A DNA stretch of 64,000 nt from Zhengitettix transpicula. Lineage: Eukaryota; Arthropoda; Insecta; Orthoptera; Tetrigidae. A program made the translations under genes and the position numbers. Under the pieces are notes generated by a model. It worked only from the letters and a program-made list of their open reading frames with translations. It ran no database searches and had not been told where the DNA came from. The DNA is taken from NCBI GenBank assembly GCA_037074705.1, contig CM073590.1, positions 116,613,600 through 116,677,599 of the forward strand. The letters run 5' to 3'. Shown here one piece after another: positions 11,072 through 30,070 of the stretch. Position 1 is the stretch's first letter, and every line of letters starts with the position of its first letter.

Positions 11072-12260
11072 ATGGAGCGTTTCACATCCACCCGGCCCGA
11101 TTCGTCTAGTCTACATTCTTCCTGGTTCATCATATGCGCTTCTTTAAGTAAAATATTTTTGTACTTATATTTTTTCCATTATCAACACGGAGGATGTACA
11201 ACTCCTTATAAATTTAATTCATGGTCGACTCATTTTGCGGGGAAAAAAGTAGAGAAATACAAAAATACATATTACAGAATAGAAATTCTTGGCAAGAATT
11301 TTGCAGAGAATTCAGAAATGGATATGAAAATATGGATGATAAAGAAAGAACGGAATATTGAGAATACAATACAATACCTATATTGATTTTGTTAAAACTA
11401 ATTTTAATAGCTTGGAAATTCTGGTTGTTCCAAAAAATATATTAATTAAGCACACATTTTGCCAGTTTTGTTTTCCCATATATGAAATGTAAAACAAATG
11501 CCATTTTACTGAGTATGTGTGAGTTATAAAGTAATCATCATCGCGTTTCTCAAGTTATTTCTCCACATACTCATCCGCTTCTCCTTGTACTTCTAAACTC
11601 AGTTATAGACAAAGTATCCGTCCCTTTCAAGAACAAAATTATGTAAAACTTTACAAGCCTTTACAATATCAATTAAGGAAGTAGGTTCTGTGAAAAATCC
11701 TCCATATTTTAGACATTCTACAAATTTTAGACCTCTCGAGACGCGATAATTAAAACTCTGTTTGGATTGACATTGAGCGTCTAAACAGTCGATTTTATTA
11801 TTTATTTTTCTTAAAATTTTAGAATGCATCTGAAAAGTTCGAAAGTAGGGATGAAATGAAGAGTGATGGTTGAATTTTTATTGTTTGTTTTCTTTTACGT
11901 CTGACGTTTTGCAAATATATTTTATTATAATAAGTAAATATCAGATAAATATGACTTACTTTTCTTGCGACTGTGATTTACAACATTTGTATAGGCGAAT
12001 ACATTCCCTGAATGATGTGTTGTGGCTTTGAACGGATTTTTCTATCCGTGTAAGAAGATCGTCGAAATTTTCAATACCCATGCGAAAATAATTAAAAACC
12101 TTGTGTTCAAATTTTCTCAACTCCTCAAAGTGAACATAGAATTCCCCCAACATGTCTCTTTTCATAATCATTGGACAAACCCATTGCATCATTAAATTTT
12201 TTCGTTTTTAGAAACATCTATACCAGACTATGCAAGGGAATAATTTATCACGCTCCATAT
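11068..12260 (-). mobile_element. Harbinger-like DNA transposon remnant
   Basis: The element begins at TTATGGAGCGTTTCACATCC and ends near TCACGCTCCATA, giving matching GGAGCGT termini. It contains two minus-strand transposase fragments. Its inner part is duplicated in inverse orientation at 9903-10863. PIF/Harbinger elements typically insert at TWA sites, and the edges here are TTA/TAA-rich. Confidence 0.65.
11599..12192 (-). pseudogene. Harbinger (HARBI1-type) transposase remnant
   Basis: The 5' piece (11956-12192) has the N-terminal family pattern: GEFYVHFEELRKFEHKVFNY followed by FRM, then FDDLL and FRECIRLYKC. The 3' piece (11599-11829) has FNYRVSRGLKFVECL and IVKACKVLHNFVLERDGY, matching the C-terminal end of DDE_4 transposases. 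The central catalytic part between them is missing or broken, and the pieces are in different frames, so the protein is not functional. It would have acted as the nuclease that cuts and pastes the element. Confidence 0.7.
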
Positions 12261-12367
12261 TCGTAGAATGTATGTCGGGCCGACAACCGGCTGTATGTGA
12301 AGAGAGGTAGCTTGGAGCAGTGACCGGCTAAAATGTAGTTTAAACTGTTGTCGGATAAGTGTGAAAC

Positions 12368-12592
12368 TAGCCTTAATCACCCTCTAGGCTGACGCACTTG
12401 GACGACAGCCAGAACTCTGGTGTAGGAGAACCTGGCCCCCTAGACAACGGCCCGACTGTCGGCTGCAGGGTGAACGACGACACTGTGCCGGACTAGAGTG
12501 AAAAGTCTCATAAGTTTTCAAAACCTTTCTGTAGTCAATCTGATATCGTTTAGCCGATTGTCGGGTAAATGTGAAACGAGCCTAAGCTATAC
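12368..12592. repeat. Inverted copy of the palindrome-centre MITE
   Basis: This is the reverse complement of 10864-11071. It begins TTAATCACCCTCTAGGCTGA, contains CGACAGCCAGAACTCTGGTG, and ends GTAAATGTGAAACGAGCC followed by TAA. Flanks are TTA on the left of the first copy and TAA on the right of this one. Those are inverted rather than direct, so the pair is not a simple single insertion. Confidence 0.65.
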
Positions 12593-12649
12593 TTTTGGCT
12601 TTTTACATTTAAATTCATAAACCATTACAAATAAGATTTACTTTCAGAA

Positions 12650-12835
12650 AGGGCGAATTCCTTGCAGTATTACTCAATAGTGTAACAATATCAAAATCAA
12701 ATACAGTACGATATCTTGGAATGTACCTAGATAATAGACTAACGGGGGATGACCTCAAAAAAACTGAAAACAGATCGACATAAAATTCAAATTGTATTGG
12801 CTAATGGGTTAAAAATCTTACTTATTTCTAGAAAA
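12650..12835 (+). mobile_element. Non-LTR retrotransposon relic (RT C-terminal part)
   Basis: Plus-strand conceptual translation gives a KSNTVRYLGMYLDNRL motif followed by KTENRST. This matches the KYLG(M/V)xLD block at the end of the reverse transcriptase domain in jockey-like LINEs. An in-frame stop follows. The fragment is a short dead relic. Confidence 0.6.
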
Positions 12836-13849
12836 TAATATACTAGTTTGCAAATAAATTGTAATACAAATTAGAGGCCAGTAATGATTTTAATAATTGG
12901 ATTGTTAGTGGTCCCAATTCTTCAAAGACGACAATGGGTAGGATAGATTTGTTGTGAGCCGCTAGCACTGTCTGAAGGCAGTTGGTCGGTTATTGAGGTC
13001 GCGTGAGGAAATCAGAATCTGGGAGCGGAACGAACAGCGTGGCCAGAGTATAAATTCAACCAAGAGAGTTACAAGTTTTTTTAGAATCTAAGTATAAAGT
13101 TTGGACAGCGTGATACTTTGTAAAAAACTGCAAAGAGTAATCAAATATTTAGCGCCACATTAAGATTCCTACGCGTACTGAGGTCATCATCAGTTTCCAC
13201 ATGAAGACAATGTGTAACAATATGTCTGACTAATGATCCGGAGGTGCAGCAGATCCAGTTCCCGGAGGAAAATTCAATAACTACGACCGTGTGTTTGACA
13301 ATCAAGTGTAGAGTCAGTGTTTTATGGCCTATTAGCATAAATTGTGAGCCCGAGCCCAGGAATCTAAGTCTGGTACCAGCCGAACAAGTAGAAACTAAGT
13401 TAATTAAGTTTGTAAACGGTAGTTAAAGGTATTCGTCAGATTTCGTTCGTATCGTTTTGGATTTGATTGTTAATTTCTTAATTTATAAATTCTATGATTG
13501 TGTAACATAAATACAAAAGTTGTTCTTTACTTATCAAGCCCAGGTAAACGACCTTGAAAAAAAGTTATCAAATTTCTAAACATTGAAACTTTAAATGTAT
13601 TTAACCTCAGATAAAATGTTATAAATTTCTATTAAATAATAAATGGCATCGTTAAGTTTAAAGTAGTAATTATTTCTCGATCTTTCATTTATTTTAAAAT
13701 AAAATAAATTGTTTCCGAACGAACTATCAATTTAATTAAATAGCAAATTTATTATATCTTCTTTTAACCAATCATTACAATATATTGAAACCAGTGTGGA
13801 CGTACGGCATCGAGTTCTGCGTCAGCAAATAAAACATCGCCATTGTTTA
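12836..13849. other. Intergenic DNA, nothing recognised
   Basis: Sequence between two LINE fragments. It could be an insertion into one LINE copy, but I see no clear terminal repeats or coding motif. Confidence 0.35.
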
Positions 13850-14070
13850 AAGATGCTAATCAAAAATACTCAGATGCATAACGGATGCCCCATGGCATTT
13901 ATAATGACCTTGTTATACCCTGGATCCAGGATGTCATAAAAGAACACAGCATCAAGCACTACCGAAAATTGGAAGACACAACAACTCACTATTACCTGCA
14001 CAGTCAATGCCACTCAAAATTCAACAGGACAACAGAAGACTCAGAAGATTATCTACAATCTTAAACAACA
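13850..14070 (+). mobile_element. Non-LTR retrotransposon relic (ORF2 C-terminus)
   Basis: Plus-strand frames contain TDAPWHL and VIKEHSIKHYRKLED separated by frameshifts. A RRLRRL tail lies near the end. This is the C-terminal pattern of jockey-type ORF2 (NAPWYV..DL.IP.V.DEI, then basic tail). It may belong to the same inserted copy as 12650-12835. Confidence 0.5.
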
Positions 14071-14406
14071 GATCCCAACGCTAAAGTGCTCCTCAATCCT
14101 GTCAGCGGAAGTACTTGACTAATTCCTAAGTTTACTAATTAGCTTATAGAAATTACTTTTCTAATTGATACTTTTATAATAAAATATAAAAAAATTAATT
14201 TGTACGTTTTTCCCCGTTTCGTCAACTGGTTCAAAAAAATAGTCATTATACATTTCGAATGTAGCGAAACAATGGACAACTGCAAACTCAAATAACGCGA
14301 GCAACCTCTCACTGTTTTTATTGTCATTTATTTCAAATCTCGTACGTTGATAACAATATCCAAATCATATTTAAGGTAATAACAAATACAGTGCAAATTA
14401 ACATGC

Positions 14407-14781
14407 TTATTCTCGTTTCTTCTTAGTAGTTTTCATACAGTTAATGTATATTTGGTACTGATTCTGGAAATCGGTTAAGTCCAGTGGTTTAAAGCGTTTC
14501 AGTCTAGGCACTTTGTCAGTGTTGTCAAGGAGAATCACTGCTAGGTCAGACGGCGTTATCTGTTTTCCTGAAATCAAACGTGTGCCGACCAACACTTTAC
14601 TTGTCACGAGCCCGACTAACCATTCGCGCCGATTGTTGCATCGATGTGCAGCTTATTGCAATACTTAATAAGTTTCTCAAGTCTTGCACAAAAAATCTCC
14701 GCCAGCTCAAAGAATTTGTAAAATATTAGAAAAGCGAATATGATACAAATCAGTAGTGCGTTGGGTAAGTAGCGGTGCTAT
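14407..14781 (-). pseudogene. Frameshifted coding-like stretch, unrecognised
   Basis: Two minus-strand open segments in different frames follow one another. The first (about 14770-14616) reads through a hydrophobic run (ALLICIIFAFLIFYKF), then ARLEKLIKYCNKLHI, and stops. The second (about 14635-14407) contains ITPSDLAVILLDN, VPRLKRFKPLDLTDF and a basic end, then stops. The residue composition looks protein-like rather than random. I do not recognise the family. A broken gene copy or old element ORF is my best guess, and the two segments may be unrelated. Confidence 0.25.
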
Positions 14782-16090
14782 GCTAAAAGGATATGTTACG
14801 TTAAAAAAAAGATATTTAATTGTATGAGGAATAAAAGAATATCCCCCGCCCTTAATTCAACGATAAAGAAATAAATGTGTCATTTTGCGTTTCTCGTCGA
14901 TTTATCAGCATTTGAACGACTTAATTATGTTGATTGGTAAAATTTAAAATTGATTTGATTTGACAATCATCAAACTTAGGTAATTTCCGAAAAATTACCG
15001 CGATGAGTCACGCTTATAATGTAAATTTCTCAACAGCCCTTTATTACACAGTGTAGCATATATGCAACAAAACTTTTACTATCACCCCAGAGGAATCTGT
15101 TGGTTTTAAGAGAGCTAATTTGTGATGCAGATATGAAACAACATGCACATAAGGATTTGTGAAATTTTTGGAATCCGTGGACATGTTAAAACATGTCTGT
15201 CCTAGCTTCTTTCTTCGCCCCCTCCCCCCTCATATTTTTCTACAACTACAGAATATTTATTTTCTGTGTGTTTTTTATGTTTATTTCAAGAAAGAAAATT
15301 TAAACATCATTCTCAGGGTATTCTAATTGGACTAAATTAATAATTAGCCAATTATTGATTCATCAAATCTAATAATATTTGTTGCACAAGTGCAACATAA
15401 TGAGCCAAATTGACTTTGGATATTTTTTGGTCATATTTTCCGTATTGTATTCACAAAAATTCATCTTAAAAAAATTTGTTTAATAAATACAAAAAATCAT
15501 GCACTAAGGGATTAAGTTGCAAGCAATTATTTTATGCAATGAAAATAATTAAAAGCCACAGCCAATTGGAAAGCTTCGTGCTACTTGCTGTGTCGCCGAA
15601 ATCTGAAAATATAGACCAATTGGTTGCGGATAAGCAATGTCAAACTTATCATTAAAATATCCTTATTTTCCCCCATATCTTTCGTTGCTTTTTTATACCA
15701 CTTCCATATTTTTTTGTTTCTTTATAGAGTTACCGATTTTTTCCTTTTTATTAGTAAAGACATAATTTGTGTCTTTCATCTATTACTGTTCTTATTTCAA
15801 AACGTTGTATGAACAAACGTTTGCTCATTCATTGCTTTACGTAGGCAATGAAACGCGTCATCGCTTCATGTCGCTACTGGAAAAGGTGTCCGAAAACTCT
15901 GTATGTCAGGCGTAATAATCGTTTGGGGCTGAGAACCGACTTCTGACTATGAAAAATAAAGTGTTTTTATATAATCCCTGGAATTCATAGTTACTTTCCT
16001 CAGCGTGTTTCATACGCGTTGTTGTTTTCCAGCTATTGACTTCATGTTTTAACTCGTGTATCAAATTTTCTACTTTCTGTATCAGACTTT
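14782..16090. other. Intergenic AT-rich DNA, nothing recognised
   Basis: No exon-like open frame and no shared repeat was found before the microsatellite. Confidence 0.4.
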
Positions 16091-16094
16091 CATG

Positions 16095-16099
16095 TCTAT

Positions 16100-16143
<44 letters not shown>
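16095..16143. repeat. (TA)n microsatellite
   Basis: A nearly pure TA dinucleotide tract with one interruption (TAAATA). Confidence 0.95.
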
Positions 16144-16149
<6 letters not shown>

Positions 16150-16331
16150 TTTATGTATTCTAGTCAATATATTTTCTCTTCTGTATATTTTCGGTATTAA
16201 TATTGGAATTATATATTGCACTATACATAAAAAAAATTCATGGTTTGTTTAAAAAATCTAAATACATGGTTTAGAGCCGAAGTCATGAACGATTCTCTAT
16301 ATTTCCTCCAATAAATGTTATTGGAACATAT

Positions 16332-16410
16332 AATTGGAATACTTATACGAAACGGTAACTGCCAGTCACAACACCGAGTATTACAAATGAGCTCGCGACT
16401 TTTCGATTGT
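16332..16410. repeat. Source segment of an inverted duplication
   Basis: This 79-bp segment (starting AATTGGAATACTTATACGAA, including GAGCTCGCGACTTTTCG) occurs as its reverse complement at 17655-17733 with near identity. Confidence 0.85.
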
Positions 16411-17557
16411 CAATTTTTGTACAAGCATGCACTTCACGCGCTTGTAACTGACGATATCAAAGCTCAACGATGAATTGGCTTGAAACAATTAATTAGTAAC
16501 CCTGGCGTATTATCCAGAGCTCACATGAAGCGAATTTATTCCATCGAGAATGTGAATGCTAATAAAAATTTTATTCAAAGACTTTAAATTTTTTACTATG
16601 ATAAATTATGTCTAATGAATAAGCAGAACAATTTCTTAGGCAATTGTTAATGTGTTTTTGGTTCGAATGACGTCTCGTGGTTCAATAAAATTGAAAACAT
16701 TTCCATAAATATTCAAAATTGCAGTAAGCTTCAGGGAACCTCTCGCTATCCAGCAATATGGACAGGAAGTGTCATTGCAAATTGTAAGCATATACATGTT
16801 TATATTTTTTTTATATGTAAATGTATGTGAAAATGTGGTTACTCGTACCTGGACAATTTGCATTTACACGTCATCTCTTGTCGAGTTTTCACTAAAAATT
16901 TTGATAAAAAATATATTAAATTATGTTGTCTTGTTAACTAAAATTTTTACGCATTTCCTAAAACTGTGTTATACAGATAGTTATAAGTCAAAGATTATAG
17001 TTCAATTCTTCATTAACTGCTTTGTTGGAAAAACCAAGTAGAAGAATGTTCCCTGAAAGAGTTTATTTAATTATATGAATCAGTAATGGTAAGGCTTTAC
17101 TATTATTGGTTAGATATGCCAGTGAGATATGCAGCCAAAAATGAAACATATCATCTTTTATGTCAAACGGCAGGGTATAAGCTGAGTCCATTACCTGCCA
17201 TTCTTAAAATAATGACACTTTTCATTATAGATATGAAATGGTAAAGTTTATCAAAATGTATTAGTACATTTTCAAATCTGTGAACCGTAAACATCTGTCC
17301 TAAAGCATTGGTACGCATCCCTTTAGTTAATTTTGTAGAGATTTAAATTCAATCTAATATAATATTTTGTTCAGAAGGCGGGTGCGGGGAAAGTGTTAAG
17401 AACGGCCATATATACAAAATTAGTAACAATAATTTGATGTATTGACTACCTGCCTCAATGTTAATATTTTATACATAATTGTTACAATATACACTTGAAC
17501 ACATATTTATATTAATAGATAACTATCGGAATTTCTACGTTTGCATTATACAACATC

Positions 17558-17814
17558 TAGACTTCTTTATAGTATTCTATTCCATTTGCTAATAATGTTC
17601 CCTCTTCCTCATCCGTTTCTCCATTTCTTTTAACAGTAGGCTCATTACTTCATTACAATCGAAAAGTCGCGAGCTCATTTGTAATACTCGGTGTTGTGAC
17701 TGGCAGTTACCGTTTCGTATAAGTATTCCAATTATTTAGACTTCTTTATAGTATTCTATTCCATTTGCTAATAATGTTCCCTCTTCCTCATCCGTTTCTC
17801 CATTTCTTTTTAAC
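17558..17814. repeat. 76-78 bp direct repeat flanking an inverted insertion
   Basis: The unit TAGACTTCTTTATAGTATTC...CCGTTTCTCCATTTCTTTT occurs at 17558-17633 and again at 17737-17814. Between the copies lies a ~100-bp insertion, most of which is the reverse complement of 16332-16410. The copies differ by a single T-run length change. This looks like repair-associated duplication. Confidence 0.85.
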
Positions 17815-20800
17815 TTCTACTTTCTACTTCATTACATTTAAATAAAATAAAATCATTTGAACGAACAAAATGTTCACTCGAAAATGTTTCCTAGGGATAC
17901 ACCATTACTTAGAGTAAATTAAAATCTTGAACTATCAGGACAAATGAAATTTTACTAACAACGATAATATATTATCACAACGCGTTGAAATCAGCATATT
18001 ATTTATTATGAACTGTATTTTGAAACAGGTCCACATATTTCTATTTATGGTATAAATATATACAAATATTGTCAGTATCACTTAATAGTGACTTTCTTAT
18101 ACACACTCAGTTCATAAAATGATAAAATGCCAGTTTTTATGAACTGTAATAGATGTCATACGATCGCAGAAATTATTTTAATATTCTTGGGAATTTTTTT
18201 GGTGGGGGGGATATAGATTTTATTGGTGGGAAAATCTTGCACAGCTGTACCAATACAATTAATTATTAATAATCTTAGTCAATAACAAGTTTTTGTAATA
18301 ATTCAGCTGCATAATTATGGTTTCTTCATAAATATTTGTTATTGATTTCATTTCTCCTTTGGATTAGTATGGATATCCTTAAGGCGGCAGTGAGAATATA
18401 GTATAGTAAATGGGAAGTAATCGGCTCTCATGGGACTAAGACGAATTTATTTGATTCTTGTCTAAAGTATATGTTGGGTACATTGCATATTTTATCTTTA
18501 TAATTTGGCACTGGGAATCGCCAACAGATTTTAATAACTTTTATGCATGTATTACTCATATTTGTTATAAACATTTTATTTACTCGTGTTATTACATTGT
18601 ATGAATAGAAAGATTTTTTTGGTAAAATTTAATGATAAATATTTCCAGAAAAGTTGTTTTTTCTCGTAGGAGTACATCGTCCTTCAGCGAGAGGCTAACT
18701 TATATAAGGAGCAGTGTGTCAACTATACTCATATTATTCAAATTTTTGTTTATTAATAGTCATACTGATGATCACTTTATATTCAAGTTCCGAACATTAG
18801 CCTACAAATAATTGGTATTTAAAGACCATTACAAAATATGTCATAAACAATAGGCTATTACGGCTATGTTGAAATCAATAAAAATTTCAGGATATTTAAT
18901 AAAAGTGTACAATTTAACATATCTTAGAGATAATGAAAATTTAATTCAACATTGTGTAAGAAACCGCTTTCGTGTGTGTAAATGAATGACGCAATTTTCG
19001 AATCCGGGAATGTGTTGTCATAGCGATTATTTTATAATTTCTTTTATTTCCTCAATAATAAATGTTTTAAGATGAAAAGCAGTTTATTTTAAAGGGACTG
19101 GTTCATGCCTGAAAATTAATTGTTAAATTTTATTACGCTAAAATAATGCAATCTGTGTTACACTACTACCAACACGACAAATTCTCAACGAAAATTAATG
19201 GAATATTTAAAAAATATTGTATAGCGAAACAAATTAGTTAATTGTTTGCGTTTTAGATATTGTGGAGTAGAAAATTGTCTATCAATGCCTCGTTCGAAGT
19301 GTAATTTATCTGATGAAGTAACCTGCAAATAATTTGTCCTTATTCAGTTTGTCATTCTGGAATCTTTCATACGCCCTTTTAGGAAGGTCGATAACTGAAA
19401 GAGCAGTCTTGTATACTTTGTCTTGAGTGTATCTGCTGTTTTGGTGAGGCCTAGTTTCATAAACGTCTTTATTAATAACCGTAAATGCAATATAAATATA
19501 TATGTTTTTATTTTGTACACGATTTTGCAAAACTATGTTCATTCATCATATCCTGCCGGTAACCTTTGATGTCCTTGATACAACAATTATAATCGATTTT
19601 GTAGTATCCAACGTAACGTATATGATTGTAGAACATGTTTAAATTTGTATGTTATGCATTGTGACGAAAATATTTTTAAAGACTTCTTGAAGTATGTAGG
19701 GAAAATATTGAAACTGATGTTTTCGACATAATTGACAAAATTTCTTTTGAAAATGTAAATTATTGCTCTTGTATTTAGTTTTGTTGGAGGTGCAGTATAT
19801 TTATTGCGATTCATATTTCTATCTAATTACATTCTCTGATTATTTTACTTCCGTTAAATATTAACTACTGCTGCGACCTCAAATATTGATTATTTCGTAC
19901 AAGATTAATTAATGGTTTCTATTTTGCTTCTTTACCATTTCATTTAGTGGTTGTTTTCTGCAGTGATCACCCTTTTGCGAAATAGACAATCAGCTAGTGC
20001 TGGAATTTTTGATTACATGCTTTAGAATGTGAACCATAATTTTAAGTAGCTAAGTTTGGTATAGTTTTGTGCTATCATATGATATGTTAAATGGTGCAAT
20101 AGTCAACACTGTTACAGACAGCTTTTAATATTCAAACATCCAGTCTTGGAGTGACTAACAATAAAGAAAAAAATTGTAAGAACTTTATATTGCATTCATA
20201 TAATTAAATCACTAATTGATGAATAAATTTTGTAGTTAAATATATTTCTTTATTTAAATTTTCATACCTAGTTCATGGATACTGTAATTGATTTGTTTGT
20301 ATGCAATATCATTAAACTATTTGTACCAAACCCATTTAATTTTCCCATTATATTCAGTATATATTCCTTGACAGATTATCATAATCTATTTATAGTTTGA
20401 TGCATTTTTGCACTTACTGTTTGAATTTTAGTTGATATTCTGAATGTATGTCAGAAACTATTTTGATTTTATTGTGCATTTACTTTTCATTATGAGAATT
20501 TTTGGTTTGTAAACCTACATTTATACAAAAATAATTTTTTGTGGAAAATGTTCTTAGTATGTGAACACTTTGGGAGTACACAATTTGTGTGTTTTGTCAT
20601 TTAATTATTTTTTAATTCTTGTTTGACAGACTGATTGCATTTACTCCCAAATTAAAGCATCTGTAGTTTTCATTTTAAATATCACTTCAATACAAATGTT
20701 GCCATAAAATATGATGCAATTATTTGATTATTTTCATGAAGTTTTATGTTCATAATTATGAGTTTGACAATATGCTAAGCTTTTATATGTAATTTTCATA

Positions 20801-21506
20801 TCCACTTTTTCAAATGAGTTTTGTTGGTAATTCATAGTGTCCTATTATTTATTTTACTATTCAGAAGTTTTTTTAAAAATATATATATGTTTTGAAGCTA
20901 AATGTATGTGAGTACAAAATTTTTAATATTTTTTAGGTTATTTATGCTATGCATTGTTAAATTCGTATTTGGAGTTTAATTTCGAGACACTTCTAATTCT
21001 AATTTTCAGATGCTTCTTCATAAACCAGAATTCATATGCTCAAAGGCAATCCTATTTTTTAAACAAGTTTGTAGTGGGTAGGTTTACTTTCAAATGTGTG
21101 ATGTAACTTCTTGAATTACTTTATTGATGACTATAAAGATTAAATTTAATAGCTAAAGATGTTAAAGAATTTACAACAAGATTTGTACAGTTATAGTTCT
21201 GTGCACTTGATGTAACTTTGCTTGAATTTCTATGTACTCTTTACCCTTACGTATTGTGTTGACAACAGCTGATTTGATAATGTCAGATCTATTGTAATAC
21301 TTTCAAAAAATGACATTCTTATAGAGCTGTTATTCATAACTCTAAATTAAAAATAATTTTATTATTTTTGTCATAAAACATTATTAAAAAACTCCAAGTA
21401 ATGGAATTTATATGAAGTTGAGGGAACTTATATTCTTCATAATGAATTATTGAACTGTTTAATTCATCCAGTAAATATACAAATTGATGTTAATATTCTG
21501 TTGCAG
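17815..21506. other. Upstream region of enolase, no first exon located
   Basis: AT-rich sequence upstream of the enolase start exon. The 5' UTR is spliced, since an acceptor lies just before 21507, so a non-coding first exon and the promoter must lie in or beyond this interval. One TATATAAGG string at about 18701 is the only promoter-like string I noticed, and I do not assign it. Short open frames (19306-19542, 19587-19814) have no recognisable motif. Confidence 0.35.
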
Positions 21507-21522
21507 ACCAGTTGGTACCAAA

Positions 21523-27915
<6,393 letters not shown>

Positions 27916-27929
27916 TTGTTTTGTCTTGA

Positions 27930-27935
27930 AATAAA
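27930..27935 (+). terminator. Enolase proximal poly(A) signal candidate
   Basis: An AATAAA lies 14 nt after the stop codon. It is close to the stop, so it may be unused. Confidence 0.35.
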
Positions 27936-28288
27936 AGAAATAAGGATAAGGTTGTGCAATATGTAGCAATATCTGGATTGTTAACCCATAAAATGGTATA
28001 TAAATTTGTAACATGTTGTAATTGGCTTATTATAGTGTGTACACTCTAAAATTTATTTATTGAGAAATCTGTATGGATAATATCACTGTTGAACAACATT
28101 GTCAAATATGAATGGTATATTCTGTAGACAATTTGTTAATATTTTTACATTTAGTCTTATTGTTGATGTTTCACTCGCATATCTAGGGAATAGGGTATGG
28201 AATATGGAGAAAACAAATTTAAGAGCATGCAGTTGCAATCATATCTTTATCCATGATGGTAGTTATCGCATTGAAAAATTATGTTGAC

Positions 28289-28294
28289 AATAAA
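28289..28294 (+). terminator. Enolase distal poly(A) signal candidate
   Basis: An AATAAA lies about 375 nt after the stop, followed by a T/G-rich stretch (TTGGTTCC, TTTTTGCC). This gives a 3' UTR of about 0.4 kb. Confidence 0.55.
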
Positions 28295-28319
28295 GAATTG
28301 GTTCCAATGTACTTTTTGC

Positions 28320-29870
28320 CTTGTTTCTGCCTTTATATATTTAGATAAAGAAAAGAGCTGTGTCAAGCAAAGTGAAATATTAATTCCAGCTATCTTTACT
28401 TAAGTAACCTTCCCGCCAGTTCTTGAAACTGGTGTAAGATATATCAAGCTAGGATTCCATTCTACCACTTAACTTGCAGTCATGGTCACACAAGCTGTGT
28501 AGAATATGACCAAAAAAAAGTTACTCCTCCTACACTTTCCTTGCAGATGTTTTACTTTGAAAAAGCTGTAACCATGTATGGGCTGCTTGTTTATGCATAG
28601 AAATTACCTGTAATTCATGCTGTTGTGTGAGATATTTTGATATGTGAAATTTTCATTATGCCAACTGAACTTGTGAAAGAAACCATGGTGGTAGTAGCAA
28701 ACATGATGAAAATGAAACATCTGGATGATTGAAAATTATCTTTAATTGTGCCTAAATGAACACTCAAGTGAGGTTTCTTTTAAAGCAGCATTAATGTATT
28801 TGTGTCTGTTTCACATAGGGGAGTGGGATTAACATAGATTTTAGAAATTTTTCCAGATGTCAGTTTTCTAATTTAATTTCCATTCCTCAACACCCATCCA
28901 CATTTCTATTGCATATATTATTTTCTATTACAAAATGAAACCAGTTGGAGTGAAAACCCCATAGAAGTAGTTTTTTAGCTCTATAACGAGACTATACAGT
29001 TTTGATACAGATTGTTGGCTTCTTGTGGATGTGTAATTGATAATAGAAAACTTGCCTACTCACTGTTTTTCTTAATAGTCAAACATTGTTTCTTGCTTAG
29101 TGGATTCCCAGCTTTAGTGTTTTGATTTTTTTGTAGCAGCTAACTTGAAATAACACAGCAGCTTTGCAAAGGAATTCAGAAAGCTTTTGAAACCATATCA
29201 GGCATCCATCAAAATATTACTTTACTTACAATAAAGTAGGTATTCTCATTTAAGCCAGTGACAAAAAACTGTTGCAGTCTCTGAGAACTAGACAGATAAT
29301 GATATTTACATTTTACTTGGTTGTAATGTGAATATAATAGTATTAATATATTTATCTGAAATGAGTTTCTCTGAGCCCTCTTCGACAAATGTTACATTAA
29401 GAACAGTCCTTGGCAAATAAAATACACAATGTTAGTAGTTGTGGTAGTACCAAGCAATCATGACTGCAGCTAATTGATTTGAAGAAATAAACATTGGTTG
29501 TGGCATGAGAAAGTTCGGTGTATAGGAATGCAAGGTCTGTCAGTATGCATTGTTACCTGAAAAGTGGAAACAAAAGTAAGCATTTGAAATGATGGATACA
29601 TATTAAAGGTACGTGAAACAAAGAGCAGTTTTAAATAAACATATACATGTCCGAAAATTGTTTACCAACAATAAATAAAAAGTTTTGTCCTTTTTTAGAA
29701 CCTCTTTTAAGTTTTAATAATTATTGAAGTGATCTAAAAAAGGGACGAAACATTGTTTATTTAATGGCAGAAAATTCTATTTTGTTAACAGCAGAAGCCA
29801 ATTGGGACAAAAACCGACCTTTTACTCGTATCATTCATAACAGGCTGCTCCCAATGCATCTTTGGGTCAG
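28320..29870. other. Intergenic DNA downstream of enolase
   Basis: No exon or known repeat was recognised. One fold-back of about 85 bp lies at 29680-29765. Confidence 0.4.
29680..29765. repeat. Small fold-back (inverted repeat)
   Basis: The arm AATAAAAAGTTTTGTCCTTT with TTTAGAAC is the near reverse complement of GATCTAAAAAAGGGACGAAA with CATTGTTTATTTA. This suggests a MITE remnant or a stable hairpin. Confidence 0.6.
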
Positions 29871-29919
29871 GTGTCATATATATATATATTATTTACAAGT
29901 CTCATCAACAGTTTGTTAT

Positions 29920-30070
29920 TAGTGACTCCAGTTGGAACTCATTTTTTATGAGAGTTTCTCTCACGCAGACAAACATCCATGCCCTCATCGGGATTCGAAC
30001 CTGGGACCTCTGTGATGTGAGGTAATCATGCTGACCCCTACACCGCAGGAGGTTGGCACTTTGGTTTTCT
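29920..30070 (-). mobile_element. tRNA-derived SINE, copy 2
   Basis: On the minus strand are a GGTGTAGGGGTCAGCATGAT head, CCTCACATCACAGAGG, and a perfect B box GGTTCGAATCC followed by CGATGAGGGCATGGATG. It aligns block for block with 5755-5880, which supports a dispersed SINE family. Confidence 0.65.

Noticed and set aside
15906..16145. Minus-strand 79-codon frame
   Set aside because: Its N-terminus is a run of Tyr-Ile from the TA microsatellite. It is not a gene.
18699..18740. TATA-box promoter for enolase
   Set aside because: TATATAAGG is present, but it is a common string in AT-rich DNA and lies 2.8 kb from the first coding exon without other promoter elements.
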